Positions 16,291-25,300 of a stretch of 43,252 nt of DNA are shown piece by piece (the first letter of the stretch is position 1; every line of letters begins with the position of its first letter). The notes beneath the pieces are model-generated. The model was not told the DNA's origin, did not search any database, and worked only from the letters and a program-made list of their open reading frames with translations. The stretch spans positions 1-43,252 of the forward strand of contig CACZOU010000024.1 of NCBI GenBank assembly GCA_902782945.1, written 5' to 3'. The stretch is from an uncultured Methanobacteriaceae archaeon. Its GTDB lineage: Archaea > Methanobacteriota > Methanobacteria > Methanobacteriales > Methanobacteriaceae. The position numbers and the translations under genes were made by a program.

Positions 16291-17373
16291 ATGGCATTAA
16301 TAGCTACTAATCACCTAATGTTAATTTTAGAAGTTGCTATTCTTATACATATAGGAGTTCTTTTAATATTAAACTTCTTACCATTAAGTTTCAGCTTAAT
16401 ATTTCTATTATCTTTAATATTAGGTGTAGGAATAACTCTATTATTCGGTGTGGATGCTATTTGTCTTCTACTACCAATGTTGAGTCATCATGAATTTACC
16501 CACCCATATGGTCCTATAGCTATACTGGTTGTGGTAACGTCGTGGGCGATTCTTCCAATGTTGCGAGATCAAAATATTAAAACATCTAATATTAGATTAT
16601 TAATTATTTTAATAACTGCTGGTATTACTATATTTGGAGCAATAGTTCACAGAGACTTCTTACTCATGTGGGTTCTTGGATTAGTTATCGGATTTTTCAT
16701 TCTTAGTAAAACATTTAGAAGGGAAAATTCCATATTAAGTGCTCGAAGAATTCTGTTGATTATTGTGGCATTGTTTGTAGTTTTCGGAGCTATGGAAGGA
16801 TTATCTCAATTATTACATATGGAAATTATAAGTCCATTAGCAAGAATTGATCGTATGAATACAAATCAATTTGCTAGTCTTCAATTAGTTATTGATAACA
16901 CAAATGTACTTGGACATAATGCAAATGCAACCTACTGGGGAAATGCAAGTACAGGAAATAGTGATGGATATATATCATTACCATTAACTTTTATCACATA
17001 CTTCGGTTTACCATTCCCGTTATTCTACGGTATCCTTGTAACTAGAAAAGATGTTATAGATTACTTCTTACCTGGAATATTTGGTGTAGGATTTGATTTT
17101 GGTTATCTAGCATTAGCATTAATCATTATTTGGATTTTAATTGTAATAATTGTAGGACTTAAAGTATTAGATAAATATAGAGTTCAACGAGAACGTGGAA
17201 ATAAAAAATATTTAGGAAGAGAAGCATTACTGATAGGATCACTATCAGCATTTATTGCTCAAACCGTTTTAGGATTCTTTGTTATCACAAGAACAATCAA
17301 TGGATCGGCACTGGTAACATATCTCTTCTTAAGTGCAATGGTTATGGCACATATTGTGACAACCAAAAGATAA
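16291..17373 (+). CDS. Polytopic membrane protein, unknown function
   Basis: I do not recognise this 360-residue protein. It has about nine or ten hydrophobic segments, roughly at residues 9-30, 34-60, 74-90, 101-119, 123-138, 153-170, 228-250, 258-290, 311-333 and 338-355. Residues 171-227 form a polar loop with two N-glycosylation sequons (N212-A-T, N218-A-S), which suggests that this loop faces outside. Between membrane segments lie short basic stretches (SKTFRRENS, DKYRVQRERGNKK) that fit the cytoplasmic side. GGAGG lies 13 bases before the ATG. Its neighbours are two flavin oxidoreductases, but no link is shown. It could be a transporter or an envelope-synthesis protein. Confidence 0.6.
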   Translation: MALIATNHLMLILEVAILIHIGVLLILNFLPLSFSLIFLLSLILGVGITLLFGVDAICLLLPMLSHHEFTHPYGPIAILVVVTSWAILPMLRDQNIKTSNIRLLIILITAGITIFGAIVHRDFLLMWVLGLVIGFFILSKTFRRENSILSARRILLIIVALFVVFGAMEGLSQLLHMEIISPLARIDRMNTNQFASLQLVIDNTNVLGHNANATYWGNASTGNSDGYISLPLTFITYFGLPFPLFYGILVTRKDVIDYFLPGIFGVGFDFGYLALALIIIWILIVIIVGLKVLDKYRVQRERGNKKYLGREALLIGSLSAFIAQTVLGFFVITRTINGSALVTYLFLSAMVMAHIVTTKR

Positions 17374-17445
17374 TAACCCCCATTCCATATTTTTTTTTAC
17401 TTTTTTTATGATGAAAAGAATAATATTTAATAAGGAGTTAATTTT

Positions 17446-18237
17446 ATGAAACTAAATATTAATACGGATAAATGTATAGGCTGTGGACTATGTGAATCAG
17501 TTTGTATAAGGGACAATATTGAAGTTAATCCAACAATAAAAGAAATAGGTGGAGATTGTTTTAATTGTGGACACTGTATGGCTATTTGTCCAACCGGTGC
17601 AATATCCTTAAAAATATATGAAGATCAAGAGGACCGTGTTGAAAAATATGATGCAACAAAAATACCTATATCTTCAGAAGATTACTTACAGTTTCTTAAA
17701 CAACGTAGGAGTATACGATGGTTCACTAATAAAAAAATAGATAAAGAAACATTCAACACACTCTTTGAAGCTGCATATTATAGTCCTAGTGGAATGAATA
17801 AACAAGACGTTGAATTTGTTGTACTTGATGAAAAATTAGATGAGTTCATGCAATTAGTATATGATATAATTAAAGTAGAAGAAAATGAATTTTATCGGAT
17901 AAAACAACTAGGAGAATATCTAAAAGATAATACATCACATAAATATCATCCACTTCTATGGACAGGACATCAATTAATATTAGCATTTTCAACTGATATT
18001 ACAAGTGCTGTAATAGCATCTACAAGAGTCGAATTAATGGCATATACTATGGGATTAGGTGGATTTTATTCTTTATTCATACTTAAAGCTGACCAGATAG
18101 ATCATGATAGACTCATGGAATTCTTCCCAGAAATCGATAAAAATAAACATATGAACTCAACATTTGTTATTGGTTATCCTAAAAAGAAATTCAAAAGAAC
18201 AATACCACATAAGAAAATAAAAATAACATATGCCTAA
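17446..18237 (+). CDS. Ferredoxin-nitroreductase fusion protein
   Basis: A 263-residue fusion. Residues 1-60 hold two [4Fe-4S] motifs, CIGCGLCESVC and CFNCGHCMAICPTG; residues 80-260 are a nitroreductase-type flavin domain beginning FLKQRRSIRWFTNKKIDKETFNTLFEAAYYSPSG. The layout implies electron flow from reduced ferredoxin clusters to FMN and on to an unknown acceptor. Such fusions are frequent in strict anaerobes and methanogens. GGAG lies nine bases before the ATG. The gene ends in a T-rich stretch, so it is likely its own unit. Substrate unknown. Confidence 0.88.
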   Translation: MKLNINTDKCIGCGLCESVCIRDNIEVNPTIKEIGGDCFNCGHCMAICPTGAISLKIYEDQEDRVEKYDATKIPISSEDYLQFLKQRRSIRWFTNKKIDKETFNTLFEAAYYSPSGMNKQDVEFVVLDEKLDEFMQLVYDIIKVEENEFYRIKQLGEYLKDNTSHKYHPLLWTGHQLILAFSTDITSAVIASTRVELMAYTMGLGGFYSLFILKADQIDHDRLMEFFPEIDKNKHMNSTFVIGYPKKKFKRTIPHKKIKITYA

Positions 18238-18344
18238 CCCCCTTTTCTCTTTTTTATCACTCATTTTTTGATTACTTAAGTACTATTAATTACAATTTAC
18301 AAATATTAAATATAATATAAAATTAACAACCAGGACTCGATAAT

Positions 18345-19319
18345 ATGAATATCATTACAACAGTGGTTGGTAGTTATCCAACTAATACATTCCAAGCTGA
18401 AAGCATTAATGATAAAATCACACAATCTCTTGGACTATATGACCCTTACAAACAAGCTATAATAGACTCTGTAAAATCATTGGCTAAATCTAACATAGAT
18501 GTTATATGTGATGGTCAGGTAAGAGGAGATATGGTGAAAATATTTGCTAGTAAAATAAATGGATTTAAAATAGAGGATAATACTGTTTATATTAATGGAA
18601 AAATTACGCCAGCAGCTCATCCTATCTCAGTAAAAGACCTACAGCTAGCATACAAAACAGCAAAATCTATAAACCCCTCATACCAATTACATGCTTCACT
18701 AGATGCAATCTTTGAACATGAAGAAAAGGGTATAAAAGGAGTATTAACTGGCCCTACAACATTAATTCATTCATCAATGATTTCTAAATTTTACACTGAG
18801 AAAGAATATGCTATATATGACATGGCCAAGGCATTATGTGTTGAAGCACAAGCTTTAGAAAAAGCAGGAGCATGTGCAATACAAATAGATGAACCATTTA
18901 TATCAACAGGTGCAGAGGATATCAACATTTCAAAAAAAGCTGTTGAAATAATTAGTGAATCTGTTGATATTCCAGTCATGTTACATGTATGTGGTGACTT
19001 AAAAGATGTTTTAAAAGAATTATTAACATTTAAGGTAGATGGACTTGACTTTGAATTCTCAGGAATGCCACAAAACATCGACATTCTCAGAAAAACTTGG
19101 CATAATTCCAAAAAACTAATAGGAATAGGCTGTGTAAACACCAAATTAGACGAAATAGACGATGAAGATAAAGTCCAAAATACAGTGAAACAAGTAGTGG
19201 ACATCATTAAAGAAGATAACATTATAATAGATCCTGATTGTGGTATGCGTATGCTACCAAAAGACATAGCGGAAGGAAAATTAAAACTATTAGATAATAT
19301 TAAAGAAAGGGGTGTGTAG
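18345..19319 (+). CDS. metE: Methylcobalamin:homocysteine methyltransferase, MetE-like
   Basis: A 324-residue protein equal to the C-terminal catalytic half of cobalamin-independent methionine synthase. Zinc and homocysteine ligands appear as H214 and C216 (MLHVCGD) and C299 (DPDCGMR). The start TTVVGSYPTN and the QIDEP motif also fit. The N-terminal folate-binding half of bacterial MetE is absent. The short archaeal form studied in Methanothermobacter uses methylcobalamin or a corrinoid protein as methyl donor, and I assign the same reaction here. The gene overlaps the spacing of thyA closely (four bases from stop to next ATG), so both are one operon. Confidence 0.88.
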   Translation: MNIITTVVGSYPTNTFQAESINDKITQSLGLYDPYKQAIIDSVKSLAKSNIDVICDGQVRGDMVKIFASKINGFKIEDNTVYINGKITPAAHPISVKDLQLAYKTAKSINPSYQLHASLDAIFEHEEKGIKGVLTGPTTLIHSSMISKFYTEKEYAIYDMAKALCVEAQALEKAGACAIQIDEPFISTGAEDINISKKAVEIISESVDIPVMLHVCGDLKDVLKELLTFKVDGLDFEFSGMPQNIDILRKTWHNSKKLIGIGCVNTKLDEIDDEDKVQNTVKQVVDIIKEDNIIIDPDCGMRMLPKDIAEGKLKLLDNIKERGV

Positions 19320-19323
19320 ATTA

Positions 19324-19953
19324 ATGGCAAAATTTATTAGAACAAATTCAATAGCAAAAGCATGGCTTACATGTGTAAAAAAGATAATGCAAGAAGGACA
19401 TGAAGTTACAGATGAACGTGGAAGCTTAACAAGAGAACTACAAAACATAGTAATAGAAATTACAGACCCTGATGATAATACTATTCCAGAATGCTCACCA
19501 TGGCATGATGATAGATTAGAAACTTATAAAAAAGAATTATTAGACCCTAATAATGACCAAGGATTTGTATACACCTATGGAAATAGGTTAAGACAATATT
19601 TTGGTATTGACCAACTAGACACCTGTATTGAAAAACTAAACAATTGCCGTGAATCTCGCCGTGCAATAGCAATAACCATAGACCCTATACAAGATAATAA
19701 AGTAGATGAAATACCATGTTTACAGGAAATAGCATTCCTAATTAGAAATGATGAATTATATATGACTGACTTCTTCAGAAGTAATGATTGTGGAGGAGCT
19801 ACATTTCCTAATCTCTTCGGAATAAGAGAAGTAGGATACTATGTAGCAGAAAACACCAATACTAAATTAGTTAACATGGTACATCATGCAATGAGTCTTC
19901 ATATCTATGAACATGATTGGGATAAATGCAGAGAGATATTAAAAAAGTACTAA
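19324..19953 (+). CDS. thyA: Archaeal thymidylate synthase
   Basis: Makes dTMP from dUMP with a C1 unit carried by the archaeal pterin. The 209-residue protein is the short, divergent archaeal type. It shows nucleophile Cys in EIPCLQEIAFLI (C132), the phosphate-binding pair ESRRAI upstream of it, and FFRSNDCGGATFPNLFGI, which corresponds to the RSxD / N region that binds dUMP. I chose the ATG at 19324 over a GTG 12 bases earlier, because GGGGTG then stands at correct spacing. It is directly downstream of metE. The active pterin is presumably methylene-H4MPT, by inference from methanogen biochemistry. Confidence 0.88.
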   Translation: MAKFIRTNSIAKAWLTCVKKIMQEGHEVTDERGSLTRELQNIVIEITDPDDNTIPECSPWHDDRLETYKKELLDPNNDQGFVYTYGNRLRQYFGIDQLDTCIEKLNNCRESRRAIAITIDPIQDNKVDEIPCLQEIAFLIRNDELYMTDFFRSNDCGGATFPNLFGIREVGYYVAENTNTKLVNMVHHAMSLHIYEHDWDKCREILKKY

Positions 19954-20082
19954 AAATAAAAAAGATTCTTATAAATTAAAAATATATTAAAAATAAGTAA
20001 TAAAACTACTATGTAAAGAATAATAGACAATAATAAAGTATTATGGATATTATTTAACTAATGTTTAATGGAGAAATAAAAT

Positions 20083-21066
20083 ATGAGTGAAAGTATGAAC
20101 ATATCAGCAAAAAAAATTGCAGATAAAATGGTTCAAGATTCTGAAAAATTAAAACTAATACCCTCAACATTATCTAATGGAACTGTTGTAATTGATTGTG
20201 GTGTTAATGCAAAAGGTAGTATTAAAGGTGGAGAATTATTTACAAAAGTTTGTCTCGGTGGAATATGTGATGTAGGTATATCTATTCCAGGAGACCTTAG
20301 TGACATAATGGCAATGCCTGCTGTAAAAGTAAAAACTGATTTTCCAGCATTAACAACATTAGGTTCACAAAAAGCTGGATGGAAAATAGATGTGGATGGT
20401 TACTATGCAATAGGTTCCGGTCCAGGACAAGCACACAAATTTAAAGATGCTAAAATATATGAAATAACAAATTACAAAGAAGAATCTGACATAGCTGTAA
20501 TAACTTTAGAAGCAGATAAATTACCTGACGAAAAAGTAGCACAGTACATTGCAGATGAATGTGGAGTAAAAACAGAAAATTTAACAATTCTTGTAGCACC
20601 AACATCATCTCTAGTAGGTTCAATACAAATATCTGGTAGAACTTTAGAAACTGGATTATTTAAAATGCAGGAAATGATGAACTTTGATGTTACAAAAGTT
20701 ACATATGCTGCAGGTATCACACCTATTACCCCAGTAGATCCAGATAGTCTTAAAGCAATGGGTAAAACTAATGATGCAATAATATTTGGTGGTCGAGCAT
20801 ACTTCTATATTGAACCTGATGAAGGAGAAGACCTTGAAGAATTAGCAGCTAACCTTCCATCATCAGCATCAGATAAATATGGTCAAAGTTTCCTAGAATT
20901 ATTTAAAGAAGCAGGTAAAGATTTCTATAAAATGCCTAAAGACATCTTTGCTCCAGCACAAATCATTGTCAATGATATGGTAACAGGTAAAATGTATCAT
21001 ACAGGTTACATTGACCTAGACAGACTTAAAAAATCATTTGAAGTAAAAGAAATTATTAATAAATAA
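20083..21066 (+). CDS. mch: Methenyltetrahydromethanopterin cyclohydrolase
   Basis: Mch interconverts 5-formyl-H4MPT and 5,10-methenyl-H4MPT, the third step of CO2 reduction to methane, or the oxidative branch in methylotrophic growth. The 327-residue sequence has the family's start (SAKKIADKMVQDSEKLKLIPSTLSNGTVVIDCGVNAKGSIKGGELFTKVCLGG) and the GYYAIGSGPGQAHKFKD region. Length matches known Mch enzymes. GGAG lies 11 bases before the ATG. ribC follows after 25 bases and is probably co-transcribed. Confidence 0.96.
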   Translation: MSESMNISAKKIADKMVQDSEKLKLIPSTLSNGTVVIDCGVNAKGSIKGGELFTKVCLGGICDVGISIPGDLSDIMAMPAVKVKTDFPALTTLGSQKAGWKIDVDGYYAIGSGPGQAHKFKDAKIYEITNYKEESDIAVITLEADKLPDEKVAQYIADECGVKTENLTILVAPTSSLVGSIQISGRTLETGLFKMQEMMNFDVTKVTYAAGITPITPVDPDSLKAMGKTNDAIIFGGRAYFYIEPDEGEDLEELAANLPSSASDKYGQSFLELFKEAGKDFYKMPKDIFAPAQIIVNDMVTGKMYHTGYIDLDRLKKSFEVKEIINK

Positions 21067-21088
21067 ATAAGTTAGGGAGTGTTGTTAA

Positions 21089-21556
<468 letters not shown>

Positions 21557-21972
21557 TCTATTAATTAACAACATTACTCTCATATACATTCTTTTTTAAA
21601 TTTTTTTTCAATTATAATTATTTTAATTTATATGAAAGAAACCAATAGACTTCTTTTTATAAACATTATCCAGTTACATGTTAATTTTATAACTAATTTT
21701 TTTCAGATATTTTTTTAGTGAATTAACCTGTGAAAAATAGAATAATTTAATAATTAACAATTTGAAATTAGTATTCTATTTGGAAAATATTTTGAAATAA
21801 AAAATATATAATTTTAATAAAATTACTAGTACAAAGTTTACATAATTCTTTTATAAGTAAATTATATAAAATAGTAATAAAATTAATTATTATTATAAAT
21901 TGTATAGTAAATGTAATGACTAACTACCAAAAAATATAGTATATAGTAATTATAAATAAAAAATACGGTATT
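21557..21972. other. AT-rich intergenic region with inverted repeat
   Basis: 416 bases with very few G or C. AAATAGAATA (21735-21744) and TATTCTATTT (21772-21781) are perfect inverted copies with a 27-base interval; inside, ATTT and AAAT extend the stem past a two-base bulge. T-runs after ribC (21591-21608) fit a terminator. No supported gene was found. Confidence 0.4.
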
Positions 21973-22317
21973 ATGATAAGTGATGAATCTGGGCTAAGAT
22001 TACGACTTTCAACAATTGACTGTAACACATCAACTAAATACTACCAACTAACTAGAAAAATTAATGACCGTCAAAAAGAAAAAATAAAACAATTCTTCAA
22101 ATACTATACACCAGATAAATTTGATGATTTAAGTAAAGTTGCCGGTAAAACTAGAGGTTGGATGTGTAAAAGTGAGGATTTGGAAGAAATCGAAAAAATT
22201 TTAGCTATTACAGAAACACATGAAAAACAAAATAAAATAATGGAATCAATGAAAAGAAAAACTAGTGATAAAATACCAAACCTTTATGATAACTTGGAAT
22301 TAAGTTTTTCAAAATAA
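21973..22317 (+). CDS. Hypothetical protein, 114 residues
   Basis: I do not recognise this protein. It is charged (about one third Lys, Arg, Asp or Glu), has no membrane segment or signal peptide, and contains two Cys (residues 18 and 58). Residues 30-60 (RQKEKIKQFFKYYTPDKFDDLSKVAGKTRGWMC) and 60-95 look helical. The ATG has only a weak GGT upstream. It stands alone between a 416-base AT-rich region and the opposing TFS gene. Codon use looks like that of its neighbours. A lineage-specific gene is likely; a chance frame is possible but less so, given the length and composition. Confidence 0.55.
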   Translation: MISDESGLRLRLSTIDCNTSTKYYQLTRKINDRQKEKIKQFFKYYTPDKFDDLSKVAGKTRGWMCKSEDLEEIEKILAITETHEKQNKIMESMKRKTSDKIPNLYDNLELSFSK

Positions 22318-22357
22318 TATTGAACATTACAATAATCTTTTTTTATAATCTTTTTTT

Positions 22358-22675
22358 TTAATTAGACCTTCTCCATGTATTTCCACATTTAGTACAACGA
22401 TAAAATCTCGTCTCTGCTTCATCTGAGTGATGCATCTGAACCATCCACCATTCTAATTCCCGATTACCACAACGATAACATAACCCTTTTGTGGTAGGTA
22501 ATGTATTAACTTTATCTCCTGTTACTACAATATCTTGTTTGTCAGACACGTCTTGTTCTATAACATAGTCTTTTTTCTCGTCTTTAGTTAGTTTTTTTTC
22601 ATAACCACATTCATAACAGTGAAGTATACCATGTTTTGGAAGTAAAACTTTTCCACAATTTGGACAAAATTCCAT
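22358..22675 (-). CDS. tfs: Transcription factor S (TFIIS-like)
   Basis: TFS stimulates RNA cleavage by stalled archaeal RNA polymerase. The N-terminal zinc ribbon has CPNC and CYEC (MEFCPNCGKVLLPKHGILHCYECG); the C-terminal ribbon has CYRC and CTKCG. The tip of the second ribbon carries the acidic pair in HHSDEAETRFYRC, which enters the polymerase active site. The residue before S-D-E is His, where I expect Arg from other TFS and TFIIS proteins (RSADE). At 105 residues the length is normal. It is convergent with the orphan gene. The substitution may mark a paralogue with altered activity. Confidence 0.9.
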   Translation of the reverse strand: MEFCPNCGKVLLPKHGILHCYECGYEKKLTKDEKKDYVIEQDVSDKQDIVVTGDKVNTLPTTKGLCYRCGNRELEWWMVQMHHSDEAETRFYRCTKCGNTWRRSN

Positions 22676-23035
22676 TTTTATATCGCTACCTATACTTTTC
22701 TGTATAATATATATTTACAAACTATTATATAATACTAAAAAGAAATATTGTATAGTATAAAGATTATATAATAATGTGCTATTAGTATAGTCTAATTTTA
22801 ATACATTTTATTATATGAAAATTAGGGATTAATATTCCAAATTTAATGAATATAATAACTTAAACTAATTTATATTAGTTTTTTTATATTTTAGGAGAAT
22901 ATTAATAAGAAAACAGTGATAATACTGTTTCAATGGATAATTGTTTTACTATTATTCTTATATACTCCTTCAATATACAAAACATAAAAACTTAAATTGG
23001 ATGTGGCTTAACAGCTGAACAATGAGGTAGATATA
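22676..23035. other. Divergent promoter region, tfs / superoperon
   Basis: 360 bases. AAACTAAT/ATTAGTTT (22862-22881) is a perfect 8-bp stem with a TTAT loop followed by T-runs; its loop region also reads as a TATA-like TTTATATTA, so it may be promoter rather than terminator. A second stem, AAACAGT/ACTGTTT (22911-22930), follows. A further AAAACTTAAATTG near 22987 could be the nearest promoter of the L15e gene. Confidence 0.4.
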
Positions 23036-23581
23036 ATGTATAAGTATATGAAAGAAGCATGGAAAAACCCAAAAGACTCATACGTTAACGAACTTATGAG
23101 AGAAAGATTACCAAAATGGAGAAGACAACCTGTTATTATAAGAATTGACAAACCTACAAGAATCGACAAAGCACGACAATTAGGTTACAAAGCAAAAACA
23201 GGTTACGTTATTGCAAGAATTAGAGTAAGAAGAGGATCAAGAAGAAAATCACGATTCAAAAACGGTAGAGATCCTAAAAGAATGGGTGTTAACAAAATCT
23301 CAGGAGAAAAATCCATTCAAAGAATGGCTGAGGAACGTGTTGCACGTAAATACCCTAACTTAGAAGTACTTAACTCCTATTGGGTTTGGGAAGATGGTAA
23401 AGCAAAATACTATGAAGTAATCCTTGTAGACCCTCAATGCCCAACAATCCAACATGATAACAAAATCAATTGGATTTGCAGTAAAAAACACACAAACCGT
23501 GCTTTCAGAGGTTTAACTGGCGCAGGTAAAAGAGGAAGAGGATTATACAAAAAAGGTAAAGGTGCTGAAAAGGTTAGATAA
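23036..23581 (+). CDS. rpl15e: Ribosomal protein L15e
   Basis: A large-subunit ribosomal protein shared by archaea and eukaryotes. The 181-residue sequence is strongly basic and carries the family core ([68 protein letters not shown]). GAGGT lies seven bases before the ATG. It heads the exosome/proteasome superoperon; the next gene begins at the base after its stop codon. Confidence 0.96.
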   Translation: MYKYMKEAWKNPKDSYVNELMRERLPKWRRQPVIIRIDKPTRIDKARQLGYKAKTGYVIARIRVRRGSRRKSRFKNGRDPKRMGVNKISGEKSIQRMAEERVARKYPNLEVLNSYWVWEDGKAKYYEVILVDPQCPTIQHDNKINWICSKKHTNRAFRGLTGAGKRGRGLYKKGKGAEKVR

Positions 23582-24010
23582 ATGATCCATAATATAACTT
23601 ATAGAACATTTGTTTATGGAACCGAGGATGAAGAAAAGGTAATTGATGCTATTAGTTACCTTTTTTCTAATCCTTTACCTGAAAAAACTATTACTGAAGA
23701 TCATTTCGGTAATGATATTGTTATTTTATCAGATAAGATAACTAAAAAAAGATTAAACAGAGACTTCATAGAATTTCTTAATGAAAATTTATCATCAGAT
23801 GATAAAGAAATTATTAAAAATGAATTAAGTCGTCGTATGGATGAAAAAGGAAACTTATTCCTACGCTTTGATAAACAAGAGGCTTTAGATGAAAATCTTA
23901 AGTTGACTTACTCAGGCGATGCCATACATGTTAGAATAAAAATTGCTAGTTATCCCGTAAGTAAAGATAATGCAATTGAAGTTGCTCATAAAATCTTTAA
24001 CTTCTTATAA
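23582..24010 (+). CDS. COG1325 RNA-binding protein, exosome-linked
   Basis: A 142-residue archaeal protein of the COG1325 family, predicted as an RNA-binding or exosome-associated subunit from its gene neighbourhood. The start, ITYRTFVYGTEDEEKVIDAISYLF, and GDAIHVRIKIASYPV near residue 115 are recognisable. No catalytic motif is visible. Its ATG directly abuts the L15e stop codon, so translation is coupled. Confidence 0.75.
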   Translation: MIHNITYRTFVYGTEDEEKVIDAISYLFSNPLPEKTITEDHFGNDIVILSDKITKKRLNRDFIEFLNENLSSDDKEIIKNELSRRMDEKGNLFLRFDKQEALDENLKLTYSGDAIHVRIKIASYPVSKDNAIEVAHKIFNFL

Positions 24011-24057
24011 CTTCAATATTTTTCTATTTGAAATAACTATTTTCCAAGGTAACTTAT

Positions 24058-24753
24058 ATGACTATTTTTTATGATTTTAATATTGCACCAAATATGGAAA
24101 TAATTAAGACATTAGAAGATTTTAAATTTAGTGGTGCATGTATATTTTATGATTCTAAAGATTATAACAAGAAAACCGTTGATAAATTTAATGAATTGAA
24201 TAAATCTACAAATATTAAATTGTATCATGGAATATGTATTAATGAGAATAATCCTCAACTTATTCACAAGACTGTTCAACGTTTTTATAGAAAGGTAGAT
24301 CTTATCATGGCAAATGGTGGAGATACTAAGATTAATCGTTCTATATGTGAAATGCCTCAGATTGATATTATTAATCATCCATACAATAATAAGAGAAATA
24401 GTGGAATAAATCATATTCTTGCTAAAATGCTTGTTAAGAATAATATTACTGTTAATATTAATTTATCAGATATTCTTCATAATCATGGATATTATAAGTC
24501 AAGAATATTAAATCAAATTAATCAATTACTATTATTACAGAGAAAGTATAATTTCAGAGTTATTCTTAGTAGTGGTAGTAGGTCATTTTATGATGTACGT
24601 TCACCAAAAGCTATGTTAATATTAAGTCAACTTATGGACATGGATACTGATTATAGTATAAAAACTATTTCTGATAATCCTATGAAAATAATTGAAAATA
24701 TAGGCATACATAAAGATAGTATTATTGAAGGCGTTCAAATAATTAAAGATTAA
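24058..24753 (+). CDS. rnp3: RNase P protein component 3 (Rpp30)
   Basis: A protein subunit of archaeal RNase P, with a TIM-barrel PHP-like fold, paired with Pop5 to help the catalytic RNA mature tRNA 5' ends. Recognisable parts are FYDFNIAPN at the start, VDLIMANGGDTKINRSICEMPQIDIINHPYN near residue 80, and VILSSGSRSFYDVRSPKAMLIL near residue 170. At 231 residues the length is typical. AAGGT lies about seven bases before the ATG. Its usual partner follows 26 bases on. Confidence 0.92.
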   Translation: MTIFYDFNIAPNMEIIKTLEDFKFSGACIFYDSKDYNKKTVDKFNELNKSTNIKLYHGICINENNPQLIHKTVQRFYRKVDLIMANGGDTKINRSICEMPQIDIINHPYNNKRNSGINHILAKMLVKNNITVNINLSDILHNHGYYKSRILNQINQLLLLQRKYNFRVILSSGSRSFYDVRSPKAMLILSQLMDMDTDYSIKTISDNPMKIIENIGIHKDSIIEGVQIIKD

Positions 24754-24779
24754 AGTAAGTATTGTAGGTTTTTGTTATC

Positions 24780-25145
24780 ATGATGAAATTAAAAATATTA
24801 CCACCAACATTAAGAGAAAAAAAGAGATACATAGCATTCAATTTATATAGCGAATGTAAAATAAAAAAAGATGAAATAATCACATTCCTATGGAATAACC
24901 TAATAAATACATATGGTGAAATTGAATCAAGTAAAATCAACCTATGGCTAATTAATATTAAACAAATCAAAAATCCTAAAAGATTCCAATATAAATGTAT
25001 CATAAAATGTAGAAGAGGCTATGAAAAAGAAATGATACTGGTCCTAAATACAATAACAAGATACAAACATAGCCGTGTTGTAATCCATACACTAGGTACT
25101 TCAGGAACAATTAAAACATTAGATAATAAATATGACCTCCTCTAA
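24780..25145 (+). CDS. rnp2: RNase P protein component 2 (Pop5)
   Basis: The Pop5 subunit, which binds Rpp30 and activates the RNase P RNA. Its start, KLKILPPTLREKKRYIAFNL, is the family signature; the rest folds as an RRM-like domain, and ends IHTLGTSGTIKTL. It is 121 residues. Two adjacent ATG codons begin the frame, and GTAGG lies about ten bases upstream. The next gene, purB, follows a 155-base promoter-like gap. Confidence 0.88.
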   Translation: MMKLKILPPTLREKKRYIAFNLYSECKIKKDEIITFLWNNLINTYGEIESSKINLWLINIKQIKNPKRFQYKCIIKCRRGYEKEMILVLNTITRYKHSRVVIHTLGTSGTIKTLDNKYDLL

Positions 25146-25300
25146 AATAATTAATTCTTTTTTTAAAAAATATTTCAAGACCACTAATATAAAAATAATA
25201 AAAATCATAAATAAAGTATAGAAGACTATTCTAGAAAATTATGAATATCTACAATAGGGATATTTAAATAAATTTAATAAAAAGATAATAACTGATTATT

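Noticed and set aside
22933-22995. A 20-residue frame upstream of L15e
   Set aside because: Too short, no recognisable feature and no good ribosome site; likely chance in leader DNA.
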